DNA of 64,000 nt from Streptomyces sp. NBC_00464 (GTDB lineage Bacteria > Actinomycetota > Actinomycetes > Streptomycetales > Streptomycetaceae): positions 3,472,001 through 3,536,000 of the forward strand of contig NZ_CP107899.1 in assembly GCF_036013915.1 (NCBI RefSeq), read 5' to 3'. Below are positions 7,363 to 16,494 of the stretch, in pieces. The notes under the pieces are model-generated. The model was not told the origin of the DNA. It worked only from the letters and a program-made list of their open reading frames with translations, and ran no database searches. The position numbers and the translations under genes are program-made. The stretch's first letter is position 1. Every line of letters begins with the position of its first letter.

Positions 7363-9279
7363 TCAGGGCGTGACGATGTTGAAGTGCGGGTCGAAGGTAT
7401 CGATCACCGTGGCGAGGACGTCGAGACTCGCGGTGTCACCGTCGGTCCGCAGGCCGTATTCGGTGATGGTCGCGGCGGCGTGAGCCGGGTCGAGCAACAG
7501 AGCGGCAAGGGCGGGCTTGGGTCCTGCAACGGTGAGTCGGGCGTCGCCGGCGTGGCCGGGTCGTGCGTTGAGGACACCGTGGCGCACCCACATCGTCCAG
7601 TCCTCGCCGTCAGTGCTGCCCGGCTGGGTGAAGGTGAGGTTGACGCGTACGTCGACGTCGTTGGCGGCCCGGCCGTTGATGTGGACTCCGACGAAGTCGA
7701 AGAGCAGGCCGATCGGCATCGCCAGGATCGTGTCGAGGTTGTCCGTGCGGACGCCCTCCTCGGTCCGTACGCCTTCACGGAGCTCCTGGGCGGCGGTCAG
7801 GAAGACCGCCCGGTACTGGGGGACTTCCTGCTGGTATCCGAGCTGTTCGTACGCGTCCGCCTGAAGGTTCTTCGCCTCGGTGTCGTCGGGGTCGGCGAAG
7901 ACGAGGTGGTGCAGGATCTGGACGGCCCAGCGGTAGTCGCCGGACCCGATCGCGGACCGGCCCTCGGAGAGGATCCTGTCGCGGCCGATGAGGTCCACGT
8001 GTCGTCGGGCGTGGTCCTGGGGCAGCAGCGGCATGATCGTCGCGGGATCGCCGTCCCAGAAGCCGAGCTCCTTGTGGAAGACGGCGCGAACGTTGTGGTG
8101 CAGGCCGCCGTGGTAGTAGCGGTTGAACCACTTCTTGCCGATGGCGTCGGGGAGTTCGACGATCTCCGCGGCCTCCAGCGGGGTGAGTCCCTGGTTGGCC
8201 AGGCGCAGGGCCTGGTCATGGATGTACTTGTACATGTCCCGCTGGGAGGCGAGGAACGTGGTCACGTTGTCGTTGCCCCAGACCGGCCAGGTGTGCGGTC
8301 CGTAGTGGACCTCGGCGTCCTCGCCCCACCTGACGAGTGTCTCGTCGAGGTAGCGGGCGAAGTTACGGGCGTCGCGGGTACGGGCACCGCGGATGGTCTG
8401 GATGTTGTGCATGGTGTGGTTGGCGTTCTCCGCACAGGTCAACGCCTTGATCGCCGGGATCCAGATGTGCATCTCCTCCGGCGCCTCGGTGTCCGGGGCA
8501 TAGAGGAACTCGAAGTCCCAGCCGCCGAGCGTGCGCACCTCGCCGGTCCTGGTGATCGGGTCCGTGGGCGGGATGTAACTGAACTTCGTACGAGAGCCGT
8601 CGTCCTCGGAGCCGATGCCGCCGGTGACCACACCGCAGTCGCAGTGCGGCAACAGGAGCCCGAAGGTGTATCCCATGCGCCTGGACATGGCGTTGCCGGT
8701 GATGACGTTCTCACCGATGGCGTGCTTGTTGAACGACTCGATCGTGCCCGGGGCGACGATCGGAACCTTGCCGGAGGTGACGTCGGCCTCGTCGACGATG
8801 CCCTTGATGCCGCCGTAGTGGTCGAAGTGCGTGTGGGTGTAGATCGCGGCCACCACCGGCTTGTCGTTGCCGGTCTCGCGGCGGAACAGTTCCAGTCCTG
8901 CCTTGGCCAGCCCCACATCGGTGCCGAAATCGATCACCACCAGGCCGTCGGGGGCGTCGACGATCGTGATGTTCGCGCTGAGGCGGATCTGGTAGAGGCC
9001 CTCGACGACCTTGTAGAGGCCCTCACGCCTGATCAGCTGGGACTGCCGCCACAGGCTCGGATTCACCGAGTCCGGAGCGGGGGCGTCATCGGTGACGTAG
9101 TCGAGCATCCGGCCGTCGCGCAGCAGGTCGCCCTCCTCGCTGTACAGCTTCTCCGGAAAACCGGCGAGGAAGCCACGGTCCACGTCGGCGAAGTCCGCCC
9201 GGTCGGCCATCGCGTACCTGGCCACCGCCTCTCGGTTGACCTCGGCGGTGAACTCACTCGCCTGCTGCGGCTCAGCCAT
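7363..9279 (-). CDS. Alkyl/aryl-sulfatase, metallo-beta-lactamase fold (SdsA/BDS1 family)
   Basis: 638 residues from the ATG at 9279 (AAGGGG upstream); a GTG 30 bases earlier is in frame but lacks a site. The N-terminal MBL domain carries the zinc motif THTHFDHYGG (about 158-167) with further ligands likely at CAENANHTMHN and HYGPHTWPVWG. The middle dimerisation domain (YHGGLHHNVRAVFHKELG) and a C-terminal SCP2-like domain (about 515-638) match the three-domain architecture of SDS hydrolases. The enzyme would cleave primary alkyl sulfates to alcohol and sulfate. No signal peptide is seen, so it acts in the cytoplasm or leaks. An inverted repeat at 9323-9341 is a possible operator. Confidence 0.92.
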   Translation of the reverse strand: MAEPQQASEFTAEVNREAVARYAMADRADFADVDRGFLAGFPEKLYSEEGDLLRDGRMLDYVTDDAPAPDSVNPSLWRQSQLIRREGLYKVVEGLYQIRLSANITIVDAPDGLVVIDFGTDVGLAKAGLELFRRETGNDKPVVAAIYTHTHFDHYGGIKGIVDEADVTSGKVPIVAPGTIESFNKHAIGENVITGNAMSRRMGYTFGLLLPHCDCGVVTGGIGSEDDGSRTKFSYIPPTDPITRTGEVRTLGGWDFEFLYAPDTEAPEEMHIWIPAIKALTCAENANHTMHNIQTIRGARTRDARNFARYLDETLVRWGEDAEVHYGPHTWPVWGNDNVTTFLASQRDMYKYIHDQALRLANQGLTPLEAAEIVELPDAIGKKWFNRYYHGGLHHNVRAVFHKELGFWDGDPATIMPLLPQDHARRHVDLIGRDRILSEGRSAIGSGDYRWAVQILHHLVFADPDDTEAKNLQADAYEQLGYQQEVPQYRAVFLTAAQELREGVRTEEGVRTDNLDTILAMPIGLLFDFVGVHINGRAANDVDVRVNLTFTQPGSTDGEDWTMWVRHGVLNARPGHAGDARLTVAGPKPALAALLLDPAHAAATITEYGLRTDGDTASLDVLATVIDTFDPHFNIVTP

Positions 9280-9313
9280 GCTGCAACACACCCCTTGACG
9301 CCAATACACCCGA

Positions 9314-9769
9314 ATGGTGCGATTAGTATTTAGCAGACTAAGCGGGCATTCAGTGGCTTGCGACCAGGCGCGGGCAAGGGATTACGTTCCTTCCCTCTCG
9401 TATCGAGCTGAGTGCCCCTCCCTTGAAGGCGGAGGCGCGAGACGGGGCGCCTGCGGGCGCCTGGAGGTACGCCCCAGGGACGGCGACCCCGATACGGGAA
9501 CGGTGGCCGTGGACCTGCTGCCACAGCACGACCGGGTTGATCCGGAGGCGGTCCTCGTTCGGCAGCCTCGGGAGGAGGCACCGTTCGACTACGGCTGGCC
9601 CGGCGCCGCTTGGCATCCGGCGGACGATCCCGAACTGGTCGTGCGGGCCCAGCAATGGGACGACGGCCCCTGGCGCTGGATTCTCTTCGTACGGGGAGAG
9701 CCGCTGCCCGACGAGGCGCTGAGGCGTGTCCAGCACACCATCGAGTGGCGACCCGCCCGGTTGCTTTGA
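9314..9769 (+). CDS. Hypothetical protein or gene remnant
   Basis: 151 codons. The last ~90 (DTGTVAVDLLPQHDRV onward, Trp-rich PFDYGWPGAAWHP and PWRWILFVRGEPL) have strong G/C third positions and look like real protein, whereas the first ~50 look random and no ribosome site supports the ATG at 9314. An internal GTG near 9502 is an alternative. No family is recognised. The stop lies inside a 17-bp tandem repeat (9757-9796), so the end may have been altered; a decayed fragment is as likely as a working gene. Confidence 0.3.
   Translation: MVRLVFSRLSGHSVACDQARARDYVPSLSYRAECPSLEGGGARRGACGRLEVRPRDGDPDTGTVAVDLLPQHDRVDPEAVLVRQPREEAPFDYGWPGAAWHPADDPELVVRAQQWDDGPWRWILFVRGEPLPDEALRRVQHTIEWRPARLL
9323..9341. 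promoter_or_regulatory. Candidate operator upstream of the alkylsulfatase
   Basis: Inverted repeat TTAGT-N9-ACTAA in an A/T-rich island, about 45 bases before the sulfatase start. The spacing and A/T content fit a dimeric repressor site; no regulator gene is adjacent. Confidence 0.35.
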
Positions 9770-9796
9770 CCGTCCGGTTGCTTTGACCGTCCGGTT
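9757..9796. repeat. 17-bp direct tandem repeat
   Basis: Two exact copies of CCGGTTGCTTTGACCGT plus a 6-base third start, overlapping the stop codon of the doubtful reading frame ending at 9769. Confidence 0.8.
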
Positions 9797-9916
9797 CAAC
9801 CGCCCGAGACGATGGGTGCCGCCCTCCCGGACGGACGCCGAGATGGCCGGCCACCTGCGGCCGCCGCAACCTGGACCAACTGCGCACGACGCGGACAGCG
9901 ACTCTGCTCCCTGCCG

Positions 9917-10858
9917 TCAGCCGGCGGAGAAGTAGTGCCCGTTGTCCAGATCGGCTAGCACGCCGGGCTGAGCGGGTTCCCAGCCGAGGGTCCGGCGGGT
10001 GATGAGGCTGGACGCCGGAAGGTCCAGCGTGACCGGATTCGCGAGGAACCCGAAGTATCCCGGCAGCATCAGTACGTCCGCGGGAATGCTCACGGCGGGC
10101 AGGCCCAGACGGCTGCCGATGGCCTCGGCGATCTCGCGGAACGGGATGCCCCCGTCCTCGATCGCGTGCCAGTACCTGCCGGCCGGCCCCTTCTCCAGCG
10201 CCAGGCGGAACAAGGAGGCGACATCGCGGATGTGCACGGCGTGCCACAGGTTCGCGCCGTCTCCGGGGTAGCCGACAACGCCCTTCTCCTTCGCGAGCGC
10301 GATCAGCAGGGGGAGGAACCCCACCCTGTCGGTCGTGCTGTGCGCGATGGGGGGAATCCGCACGACCGAAGACCGGACTCCCCGCTCGGCGAGGCCCACC
10401 ACGGCGATTTCCACGACGTTACGAACCCGCAGGGTGCCCCTGTACTCGTCGCCGCCGGGAAGGGCCGGGTCCTCCTCGGTGGCCGGCCGGCCCAGGTCCT
10501 CCCACCCGGGCGAGCCTATACTCCCCGCGGCAACCAGCGGCTTTCCGGTTCCCGCGAGTGCCTCGCCGAACGCAAGCACGGCCGGAAGCTCGGCGGCGGC
10601 CACGGCGTCGATCCCGCCGGACGGAAGCAGGTCCTGCCTGTGCGCGAGGTGGATGACGCCGTCGGAGTCCGCAGCCGCCTCCTTGAGCCCGTCGAGGTCC
10701 TGGAGGTCGCCGCGACGCACCTTCGCACCCTGCGCGGACAGCGCCGCCGCAGCAGTCTCCGACCGGGCCAGGCCGGTGACCTCGTGCCCGGCGGCGATGA
10801 GCTCGGGGACGATGTACGAACCGGAATGGCCGGTCCCGCCAGTGACGAAAACGCGCAT
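9917..10858 (-). CDS. Atypical/extended SDR (NAD-dependent epimerase-like) oxidoreductase
   Basis: 313 residues, ATG with AGAAGGGCA upstream. The N-terminus MRVFVTGGTGHSGSYIV is the NAD(P)-binding TGxxGxxG loop; VIHLAH (about 68-73) follows strand 4. The canonical YxxxK active site is replaced by a weaker DEYRGTLRVRN region, so it belongs with atypical or extended SDRs that act on small hydrophobic or sugar substrates. It is about 48 bases from the F420-type dehydrogenase gene and on the same strand, so the two probably form one transcript under the divergent LysR regulator. Substrate unknown. Confidence 0.85.
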   Translation of the reverse strand: MRVFVTGGTGHSGSYIVPELIAAGHEVTGLARSETAAAALSAQGAKVRRGDLQDLDGLKEAAADSDGVIHLAHRQDLLPSGGIDAVAAAELPAVLAFGEALAGTGKPLVAAGSIGSPGWEDLGRPATEEDPALPGGDEYRGTLRVRNVVEIAVVGLAERGVRSSVVRIPPIAHSTTDRVGFLPLLIALAKEKGVVGYPGDGANLWHAVHIRDVASLFRLALEKGPAGRYWHAIEDGGIPFREIAEAIGSRLGLPAVSIPADVLMLPGYFGFLANPVTLDLPASSLITRRTLGWEPAQPGVLADLDNGHYFSAG

Positions 10859-10905
10859 GCGACTGCCCTTCTGAGGATGGATGAGAAGTGGTCGTGCGAG
10901 TGCGC

Positions 10906-11538
10906 TCAGCCGAGAACGCTGACGCCGAGGAAGAAATTGGTGTGCTTGACGGAGTGGGCGACGAGGCCCAGCATCAGCAGGGCCGCGTTCTCCAGTGCCC
11001 GCGCCATGGGCAGCTGCCCGGTATCCATCGGGCGCATTCCCAGGCTCTCGATGAACGCCGAAACGTGCGCCTTTGCCTGCGCGTCATCGCCGGCGATGAA
11101 CACGTCCAATGGGCGGCCCTCGGCTGGGCCGGCGGCCAGGACATTGGAGTACAGGGTGTTGAACGCCTTGACGACATGCGCGTCGGCGGGGGCCGCCTTG
11201 GCGATCTCCTGTGCGCCGGAACTGCCCTCAGGGGTGACAAATCCCGTGAAATCGGCGTTGACGGGATTGGTGATGTCGATAATCACCTTGCCGCGCAGCG
11301 CGTCCCCGTACTCGCTGACCACCGCCGCCGCGCTGCCGTACGGCACGGCGAGGACAACGATGTCCCCGGCCGGAGCGGCACCGGCCGCCCCCACGGTGGC
11401 ACCGACGAGCGCGGCGGCCACTTCCTTGGCTTTGGCCGGGTCGCGGCCGATGATCTCGACGGCGTTGCCGCCGGCAAGCGCCCGGCCGGCGAGGGCGCCG
11501 GCCATGTTGCCCAGGCCGATAATGCTGATGCCGCTCAT
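10906..11538 (-). CDS. NADP(H)-dependent F420 reductase-like dehydrogenase
   Basis: 210 residues. The ATG at 11538 follows AGGAAC and begins MSGISIIGLGNMAG, a Rossmann GxGxxG; longer in-frame extensions lack features. IIGRDPAKAKEVA, DIVVLAVPYGSAAAVV, IIDITNPVN and VKAFNTLYSNV are hallmark strings of the NADP oxidoreductase/coenzyme F420-dependent family. Such proteins move hydride between F420 and NADP, or act as simple imine or ketone reductases when F420 contacts are lost; which applies is not decidable here. First gene of a two-gene unit with the SDR, divergent from a LysR gene. Confidence 0.85.
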   Translation of the reverse strand: MSGISIIGLGNMAGALAGRALAGGNAVEIIGRDPAKAKEVAAALVGATVGAAGAAPAGDIVVLAVPYGSAAAVVSEYGDALRGKVIIDITNPVNADFTGFVTPEGSSGAQEIAKAAPADAHVVKAFNTLYSNVLAAGPAEGRPLDVFIAGDDAQAKAHVSAFIESLGMRPMDTGQLPMARALENAALLMLGLVAHSVKHTNFFLGVSVLG

Positions 11539-11681
11539 TGGTGTTCCTGCTTTCTGAAGCTGGACAGGCGTCGTTGACGGCGATGCCATTGACGGCGATG
11601 TCGTCGAATCCGTTGAATGACACGACGGGCCTGACTCAATTCGCGATGCGCCCATTCCGATTCCGGGCCTCGCCATGAAGT

Positions 11682-11693
11682 CTCGATATCGAG
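11682..11693. promoter_or_regulatory. Palindrome in the LysR/reductase divergent region
   Basis: Perfect 12-bp palindrome CTCGATATCGAG, 125 bases before the LysR start and 145 before the reductase. CATCAGG (11719-11725) and CCTGATG (11748-11754) form a second, wider inverted repeat nearer the LysR gene. Either could be a LysR box, which normally sits in such divergent gaps. Confidence 0.4.
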
Positions 11694-11818
11694 TTCTCAT
11701 ACCGAATGCGCCCGGCCTCATCAGGCCCTTATGGAGAGTCCCATTGCCCTGATGGGGTGTCCAATACTTCTTTCAGCTGTGGCGATACCCTGGGGGCATC
11801 GCCGGACCGGGAGGCTCC

Positions 11819-12730
11819 ATGGATCTGGACCTACGCAAGTTGCGTTACTTCGTCGCCGTCGCCGAAAAGCTGCATTTCGGTCGCGCCGCCGATGAGCTGC
11901 ACATCGCGCAGCCGGTGCTCAGTCGGCAGATCCGCGCACTGGAACAGGATCTCGGCACCCCGCTGCTGACAAGGGACAGCCACGGCGTGGCACTGACCGA
12001 CGCCGGCAGACAGTTGCTGACCGACGCCGGCCCGCTGCTGGCTTCCGCGCACGCGGCCCGCCGCCGGGTGACCGTGGCCGCGCGGGGCGGCCGGCGGCTC
12101 ATGGTCGGCTTCCGGGCGGGCATCGCGGTCGCCCCGGCGGTACGGACGTTCGCCACCCGGCACCCGAGCGTGATCGTGGACGTACAGCGCATCGAATGGG
12201 ACGACCAGGCGACGATGCTGCTCGACGGCCGCATCGACGTCGGCTATGTACGGCTGCCCATCGACGAGGCCGGTCTGCGCGTCACCCCGCTGTACACCGA
12301 GCCGCGGGTGGCGGTGCTGCCGGCCGGCCACCGACTGGCCGGCCGGGAACAGATCACCGAGGCGGACCTGGCCGGCGAGCCGCTGGTCTGGCACGCGGAC
12401 ACGAGCACACAGCCCACCAGGCGCCCGCACCCCAACTCCGGGTACCTGGTGCGCGGGGTGGACGAGACGCTCGAACATGTCGCGGCCGGCCGGGGCATCT
12501 CGTTCCTGGCCCGTTCGGCGACCGTGTTCCACTCACACCCGGACGTCAGCTTTGTGCCCATCCCGGACCTGGCGCCCGATCAGGTGTGCCTCGCGGTGGC
12601 GGCCTTGCGCACCTCGCCGTTGGTCGACGACTTCTTCACCGCGGCTCAGGAGGCGGCCGAGATCACGGCAGAGTGCGGGAACTATGAAATGTGGCAGCTC
12701 GGAAGCGGTGCCGTTTCAACGCGGGGTTGA
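11819..12730 (+). CDS. LysR-family transcriptional regulator
   Basis: 303 residues. Standard winged helix at the N-terminus (LRKLRYFVAVAEKLHFGRAADELHIAQPVLSRQIRALEQDLG, residues 5-45, written here in its key parts) followed by a periplasmic-binding-type effector domain (about 90-290, with LMVGFRAGIA, DVGYVRLPI and GRGISFLARSA). It is divergent from the reductase-SDR pair, the classic arrangement for a LysR activator of the neighbouring operon, and likely autoregulates. Effector unknown. Confidence 0.93.
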   Translation: MDLDLRKLRYFVAVAEKLHFGRAADELHIAQPVLSRQIRALEQDLGTPLLTRDSHGVALTDAGRQLLTDAGPLLASAHAARRRVTVAARGGRRLMVGFRAGIAVAPAVRTFATRHPSVIVDVQRIEWDDQATMLLDGRIDVGYVRLPIDEAGLRVTPLYTEPRVAVLPAGHRLAGREQITEADLAGEPLVWHADTSTQPTRRPHPNSGYLVRGVDETLEHVAAGRGISFLARSATVFHSHPDVSFVPIPDLAPDQVCLAVAALRTSPLVDDFFTAAQEAAEITAECGNYEMWQLGSGAVSTRG

Positions 12731-12859
12731 GCAGTTCGTCCGACCGTCTGCGGGACCGGGCATCCCTGCCGGGCTGTGCCGGAACGTCCGCTCACGCATC
12801 GCTCACGCGCAGAGGACGGCGAGGAAGTGCCGGCAGAAGGGACGAGAGCCCACTCTCGT

Positions 12860-13876
12860 TCAGTCGCCAGAACCGTCGTCGACGTGCGGCTCACACAGGG
12901 CCGTGCCGAGCGCGCTGCGCCGGTATCGGACGTGGCGCCCGTGACGGGTTCGCTCCAGGAGGTGAGCTGCTCGGAGGACGGACAGGTGCTGGCTGACGGC
13001 GGCGGGGGTGACGCCGAGGCGGTGGGCGAGCTCCGTGGTGGAGGCGGGCTCGGACAGAAGAGTCAGCAGGCGCGCGCGCGGAGCGCCCAGAAGCCGTTCC
13101 AGAGCCTGGGAGGCCGGCGGCTCAGGACGTTCGGAGAGGGTGGCCAGGCCGCGTGCGCCGTAGACGATGTGCGGCAGCGCCTGGGAGCTGAGCATGGTGG
13201 AGACGCCGTCCGCGAAGCAGCTGGGGGTCAGCAGCAGGCGGCGTCCGTCGATCGGGATCTCGGTCGGGGGAGAGGGCCACGGTCCGCTGCGTTCGATGGT
13301 GAGCATGTCCTCCGCCCAGGACAGCCGTGAGCTGATTCCGGCGAACAGGGCGTCCGCGCCGCCTTCGGCCAGGACGCGGGAGCGGTACGCGATGTCGGCC
13401 TCCAGCATCGCCTTGGCCCTGGGCCACCAGACGGGTCGCAGGCACACCGCCCAGTACTCCTCCAGGGCGTCGGCGATATCGGTGAGCAGGCGGGCCGGGT
13501 CTCCCCAGGCGTCGGCCAGCCTGGCCGGAACCGGCTCGCCCAGCGGCAGGAACGTCTGCTCCAGCCCCGCCCGCACCACGGCCGGGTCGGTGGCGCGCAG
13601 CGCGTCGAACTCACGACGGACGTCGGGCGCCGAGGTGTGCGGGCGAGGGGTGAGAAAATCGGGGACCCAGTACCGGCGCCGGGCCACCAGCGAGGTCAGC
13701 AGAACGTGGTCGAGACGTTCGAAGGCCGGGCGGAGGCCGGCGAAGGTCTCGCGCAGAGCGGGGAAGCGCCACGCATGGCCACTCCACATCCGCAGGCTGA
13801 GAACGGTCTCCTGCAAAGGCGAGTGGGCGAACGAGGTCGCCGCGAGGTCGGCCACGGCGAGACGGAAGCGAATCAT
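12860..13876 (-). CDS. ArsR-type winged-helix regulator with DUF5937-like N-terminal region
   Basis: 338 residues from the ATG beginning MIRFRLAVADLAATSFA, the usual start of this actinobacterial family; an in-frame ATG seven codons upstream is possible. The large N-terminal domain (1-240) has unknown ligand specificity. The C-terminal ~80 residues form an ArsR helix-turn-helix (LLGAPRARLLTLLSEPASTT...HRLGVTPAAVSQHLSVLR). No good ribosome site precedes the start, so a leaderless message is possible. Only about 56 bases separate it from a divergent MFS pump, so it is probably that pump's repressor. Confidence 0.87.
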   Translation of the reverse strand: MIRFRLAVADLAATSFAHSPLQETVLSLRMWSGHAWRFPALRETFAGLRPAFERLDHVLLTSLVARRRYWVPDFLTPRPHTSAPDVRREFDALRATDPAVVRAGLEQTFLPLGEPVPARLADAWGDPARLLTDIADALEEYWAVCLRPVWWPRAKAMLEADIAYRSRVLAEGGADALFAGISSRLSWAEDMLTIERSGPWPSPPTEIPIDGRRLLLTPSCFADGVSTMLSSQALPHIVYGARGLATLSERPEPPASQALERLLGAPRARLLTLLSEPASTTELAHRLGVTPAAVSQHLSVLRAAHLLERTRHGRHVRYRRSALGTALCEPHVDDGSGD

Positions 13877-13932
13877 TAAGCACCAGGGTAAATCCATTCC
13901 GCGTGCGTCAGACCGAAGATGTGCTGGTGGCC

Positions 13933-15240
13933 ATGACCACCAAGACCACCCCGGCGCCGATCCCGGCCTCTCCCGCCCCGCCTCACCGGCTGAGCGGCGA
14001 CCCGACCGTGCGAGGGCTCGCCGCGTTGCTGTCGGTCAACGCCGTCGGCAACGGGCTCTTCCTGACCATCAGCGCCCTGTGGTTCACCCGGGGGCTGGGG
14101 TATCCCGTCGCGAAGGTGGGGCTGGCGCTCACGGTGGCGGGACTGTGCGGGGTCCTCGCCGCCCTTCCCGCCGGCCGCGCGTGCGACCGCTGGAACGCGA
14201 AAAGCGTGCTGACCTGCCTGCATCTCCTGCAGGCAATCGCACTCGCCCTGTACGCCGTCGCCGGGTCCTTCCCGGTCTTCCTTGCCCTGGCCTGCCTGGC
14301 CACGGCCGGCAGCCGCGCCAACGCCGCTGCGCGCGGCGCCCTGTACGCGCACACTCTCCCTCCCCACCTGCGCACCCGTGCCCTGGCGCTCCTGCGGGCG
14401 GTCAACAACGTGGGCATCGGGGCGGGCGCCGCCCTCGGATCGGTCGTCCTCGCCTTCGACACCGACGCGGCCTACCGGGGGGCGATCTGCCTGAGCGCCG
14501 CCGCGTTCCTCCTCGCACTGATCCCGCTGCGCGCGATTCCCTCGACGGCCCGCCCGGCACCCGCGCAGCCGCCCCGGACAGCCCGGGCAGCAACATCCCG
14601 ACGAGGCGCCCCCGTACCTGAGTCCGGTCGCCACGTGCCCCACCCGCTTCGCGACGTGCCCTATCTCACCGTCACCGCGCTCAACGCGATCATCAACACC
14701 CTCTACGTCGTTCTCGAAGTGGCCCTGCCGCTGTGGCTCCTCACCCGTACCAGCGCGCCGCAGGCCATGGTCGGCTGGCTCCTCGTCACCAACACCGCGC
14801 TCGTCGTCGCCTTCCAGGTCCGGGCCGCCCGCGGTGTCACCGGACCGGTCCAGGCCGCGCGCGCCTTCCGCCGTGGCGGCCTCCTCGTCACGGCCGCCTG
14901 TCTCGCCGTCGCGTGCTCCGCCGGCCGCTCACCGATCGCGGCCACGGTGATTCTCATCGCCGCCGTAGTCCTGCTCACCCTCGGCGAGGTCACCTCGCAA
15001 GCCGGCAGCTGGGCCCTCTCCTACGACCTGGCACCCGATCACGCGCAGGGCACCTACCAGGGCATCTACCAGACCGGAATCTCCGTCAGCCAGGCACTGG
15101 GCCCCGGCCTGCTGACCACGTTCGTCCTCCCGCACGGCACCGCGGGCTGGGCCGCCCTGGCCACCGTCTTCGCCGGCGCGGCACTCGCCCTGCCCGCCAC
15201 CACTCGCTGGGCGGTACGGGAACGCCGGGTGGACCGGTGA
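13933..15240 (+). CDS. MFS transporter (drug-efflux type)
   Basis: 435 residues from the ATG at 13933; an in-frame GTG at 13903 is an alternative and neither has a strong ribosome site. Twelve membrane segments are predicted by eye, with the inter-domain loop around residues 205-240 (Ala/Pro/Arg-rich). The loop between helices 2 and 3 has the MFS pattern around ALPAGRACDRWNAKSVL. Divergent from an ArsR-type regulator, a pairing typical for inducible export of antibiotics or toxic metabolites in Streptomyces. Substrate cannot be read from sequence. Confidence 0.85.
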   Translation: MTTKTTPAPIPASPAPPHRLSGDPTVRGLAALLSVNAVGNGLFLTISALWFTRGLGYPVAKVGLALTVAGLCGVLAALPAGRACDRWNAKSVLTCLHLLQAIALALYAVAGSFPVFLALACLATAGSRANAAARGALYAHTLPPHLRTRALALLRAVNNVGIGAGAALGSVVLAFDTDAAYRGAICLSAAAFLLALIPLRAIPSTARPAPAQPPRTARAATSRRGAPVPESGRHVPHPLRDVPYLTVTALNAIINTLYVVLEVALPLWLLTRTSAPQAMVGWLLVTNTALVVAFQVRAARGVTGPVQAARAFRRGGLLVTAACLAVACSAGRSPIAATVILIAAVVLLTLGEVTSQAGSWALSYDLAPDHAQGTYQGIYQTGISVSQALGPGLLTTFVLPHGTAGWAALATVFAGAALALPATTRWAVRERRVDR

Positions 15241-15587
15241 GCCGGTTCCCACGGGCGGGGCACGTGCGGCCGGGCGGTGCATTCGAAGGACCCGACCAGG
15301 TGTCGGGGTGCCGCTGATCCGGGGCCGATATCTCCCGCCGGCTCTCACGTGAGTTGGTGGCCGAGCTCAGCCGGTTCTCGGGCAGCTTTCGGCGAGGTGG
15401 TGACCCGATGGGTCACAGTCAGGGCCTGGCCTTCGGTTGCCGCCTCGAAGGACAGGCCCCCCGTGCCGTAGCCGTTGCCCGACGGGGAGTCGAAATCAGC
15501 CTGGCGCTGGACACCTGATCCGGCCCGACTGTCGACCGCGGCCTGGACCTGCGCGAAAGGCATCTCAGCCAGGGAACTCTGTCAGGC
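15241..15587. other. Intergenic stretch, no supported gene
   Basis: Lies between the MFS pump and the small P-loop kinase, which converge. A 72-codon minus-strand frame (15345-15563) has no recognisable family and no ribosome site; its composition is not clearly coding. Confidence 0.4.
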
Positions 15588-16079
15588 TCAGGTTGGAAGT
15601 ACCGGGGGCTCTTCGCCCTCCCCCACAGGGGCTTCGGAGTGCTCGGCGATCCAGGCGAGGGTCTCTGGCGAGATGACGCCGTGTTCCGTCTCGTTGTTTC
15701 GTACGGCCAGGCGCCGCAACAACTCATCGTGATCAGCCTGGAAGTGGACGAGCCGCCACCTGCCACCATGGTCCGTCACCAACCGCTTGTATTCGTCCCT
15801 GACCGCGCGCGTGCCCAGACCGTGATCCAGCACCACCGAACGGCCTTCCCGCAGGAGTACGACGAGCTGTCGCTTGACGTCCTCGATCACGGGTGCCTGA
15901 AGCGCGAGGTGTTCGTGCTCGGCGTGGTCCTTGCCGATCCGTCCGTGCCGAGCTGTCATCTGGTCATCCACTGACAGACGGACGACACCAACTCGGGCTG
16001 CCAACGCCTTCGCGAAAGTGGTCTTACCTGAGCCGGGCATGCCGGTAAGCAGCCATACGACAGGCTGAAGAACACTCAT
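15588..16079 (-). CDS. Small P-loop nucleotide kinase-like protein (AAA_33 type)
   Basis: 163 residues from the ATG at 16079 (AGGG upstream). Walker A GMPGSGKTTFAKALA (13-27) near the N-terminus, a Walker B-like RSVVLDHGLGT (about 84-94), and a basic lid region (RDEYKRLV, ELLRRLAVRN) resemble the family that includes chloramphenicol phosphotransferase-like and predicted sugar or nucleoside kinases. It could detoxify a small molecule by phosphorylation. It stands alone next to a tRNA-Lys, in the accessory part of the window. Confidence 0.8.
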   Translation of the reverse strand: MSVLQPVVWLLTGMPGSGKTTFAKALAARVGVVRLSVDDQMTARHGRIGKDHAEHEHLALQAPVIEDVKRQLVVLLREGRSVVLDHGLGTRAVRDEYKRLVTDHGGRWRLVHFQADHDELLRRLAVRNNETEHGVISPETLAWIAEHSEAPVGEGEEPPVLPT

Positions 16080-16255
16080 CCGGCTGACCCTAACGGTCCC
16101 GGCGCCCTGTACCGAAGTCGACGGCATCCGCAGCAGGTCATGACCATCGCCCCACCCGTCCCCAGGCAGCCGTCACCGCTCCCCGCCCCATCCGGCACCG
16201 GTTGAATTGGTGGCTGTCGCTCACGCATCGCGCACACAAGCACCCCCGAACAACA

Positions 16256-16291
16256 GAGCGCCCCATCCGGAATGAACCGGACGGGGCGCTC
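16256..16291 (-). terminator. Hairpin terminator after tRNA-Lys
   Basis: 15-bp stem with one mismatch (GAGCGCCCCATCCGG against CCGGACGGGGCGCTC) and a 6-base loop, 38 bases beyond the tRNA 3' end on the minus strand. Confidence 0.7.
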
Positions 16292-16329
16292 CACCGCAGG
16301 TCAGAGAGTTGCCCCTGCCCTGCGATCGG

Positions 16330-16403
16330 TAGGCCGTGTGGGACTCGAACCCACAACCAACGGATTAAAAGTCCGCTGCTCTGACCAATTGAGCTAACGG
16401 CCC
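16330..16403 (-). tRNA. tRNA-Lys (UUU)
   Basis: 74 bases; cloverleaf with CTTTTAA anticodon loop, GTTCGAGTC T-loop and GGGCCGT/ACGGCCT acceptor (one G-U pair). CCA not encoded. Confidence 0.95.
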
Positions 16404-16494
16404 TCGGCGAATCACCCCCGAGCATAGCCCGCCGCGGCCCGGCCGCCGATCGGGTATCGGTTGCCGGGCCCCGCCGTCGTTGCAGCGGCCTCGA

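Noticed and set aside
9314..9329. Second TTA-containing gene (TTA at codon 4 of the frame at 9314)
   Set aside because: The start at 9314 has no ribosome site and the first ~50 codons do not look coding, so the TTA is probably not translated.
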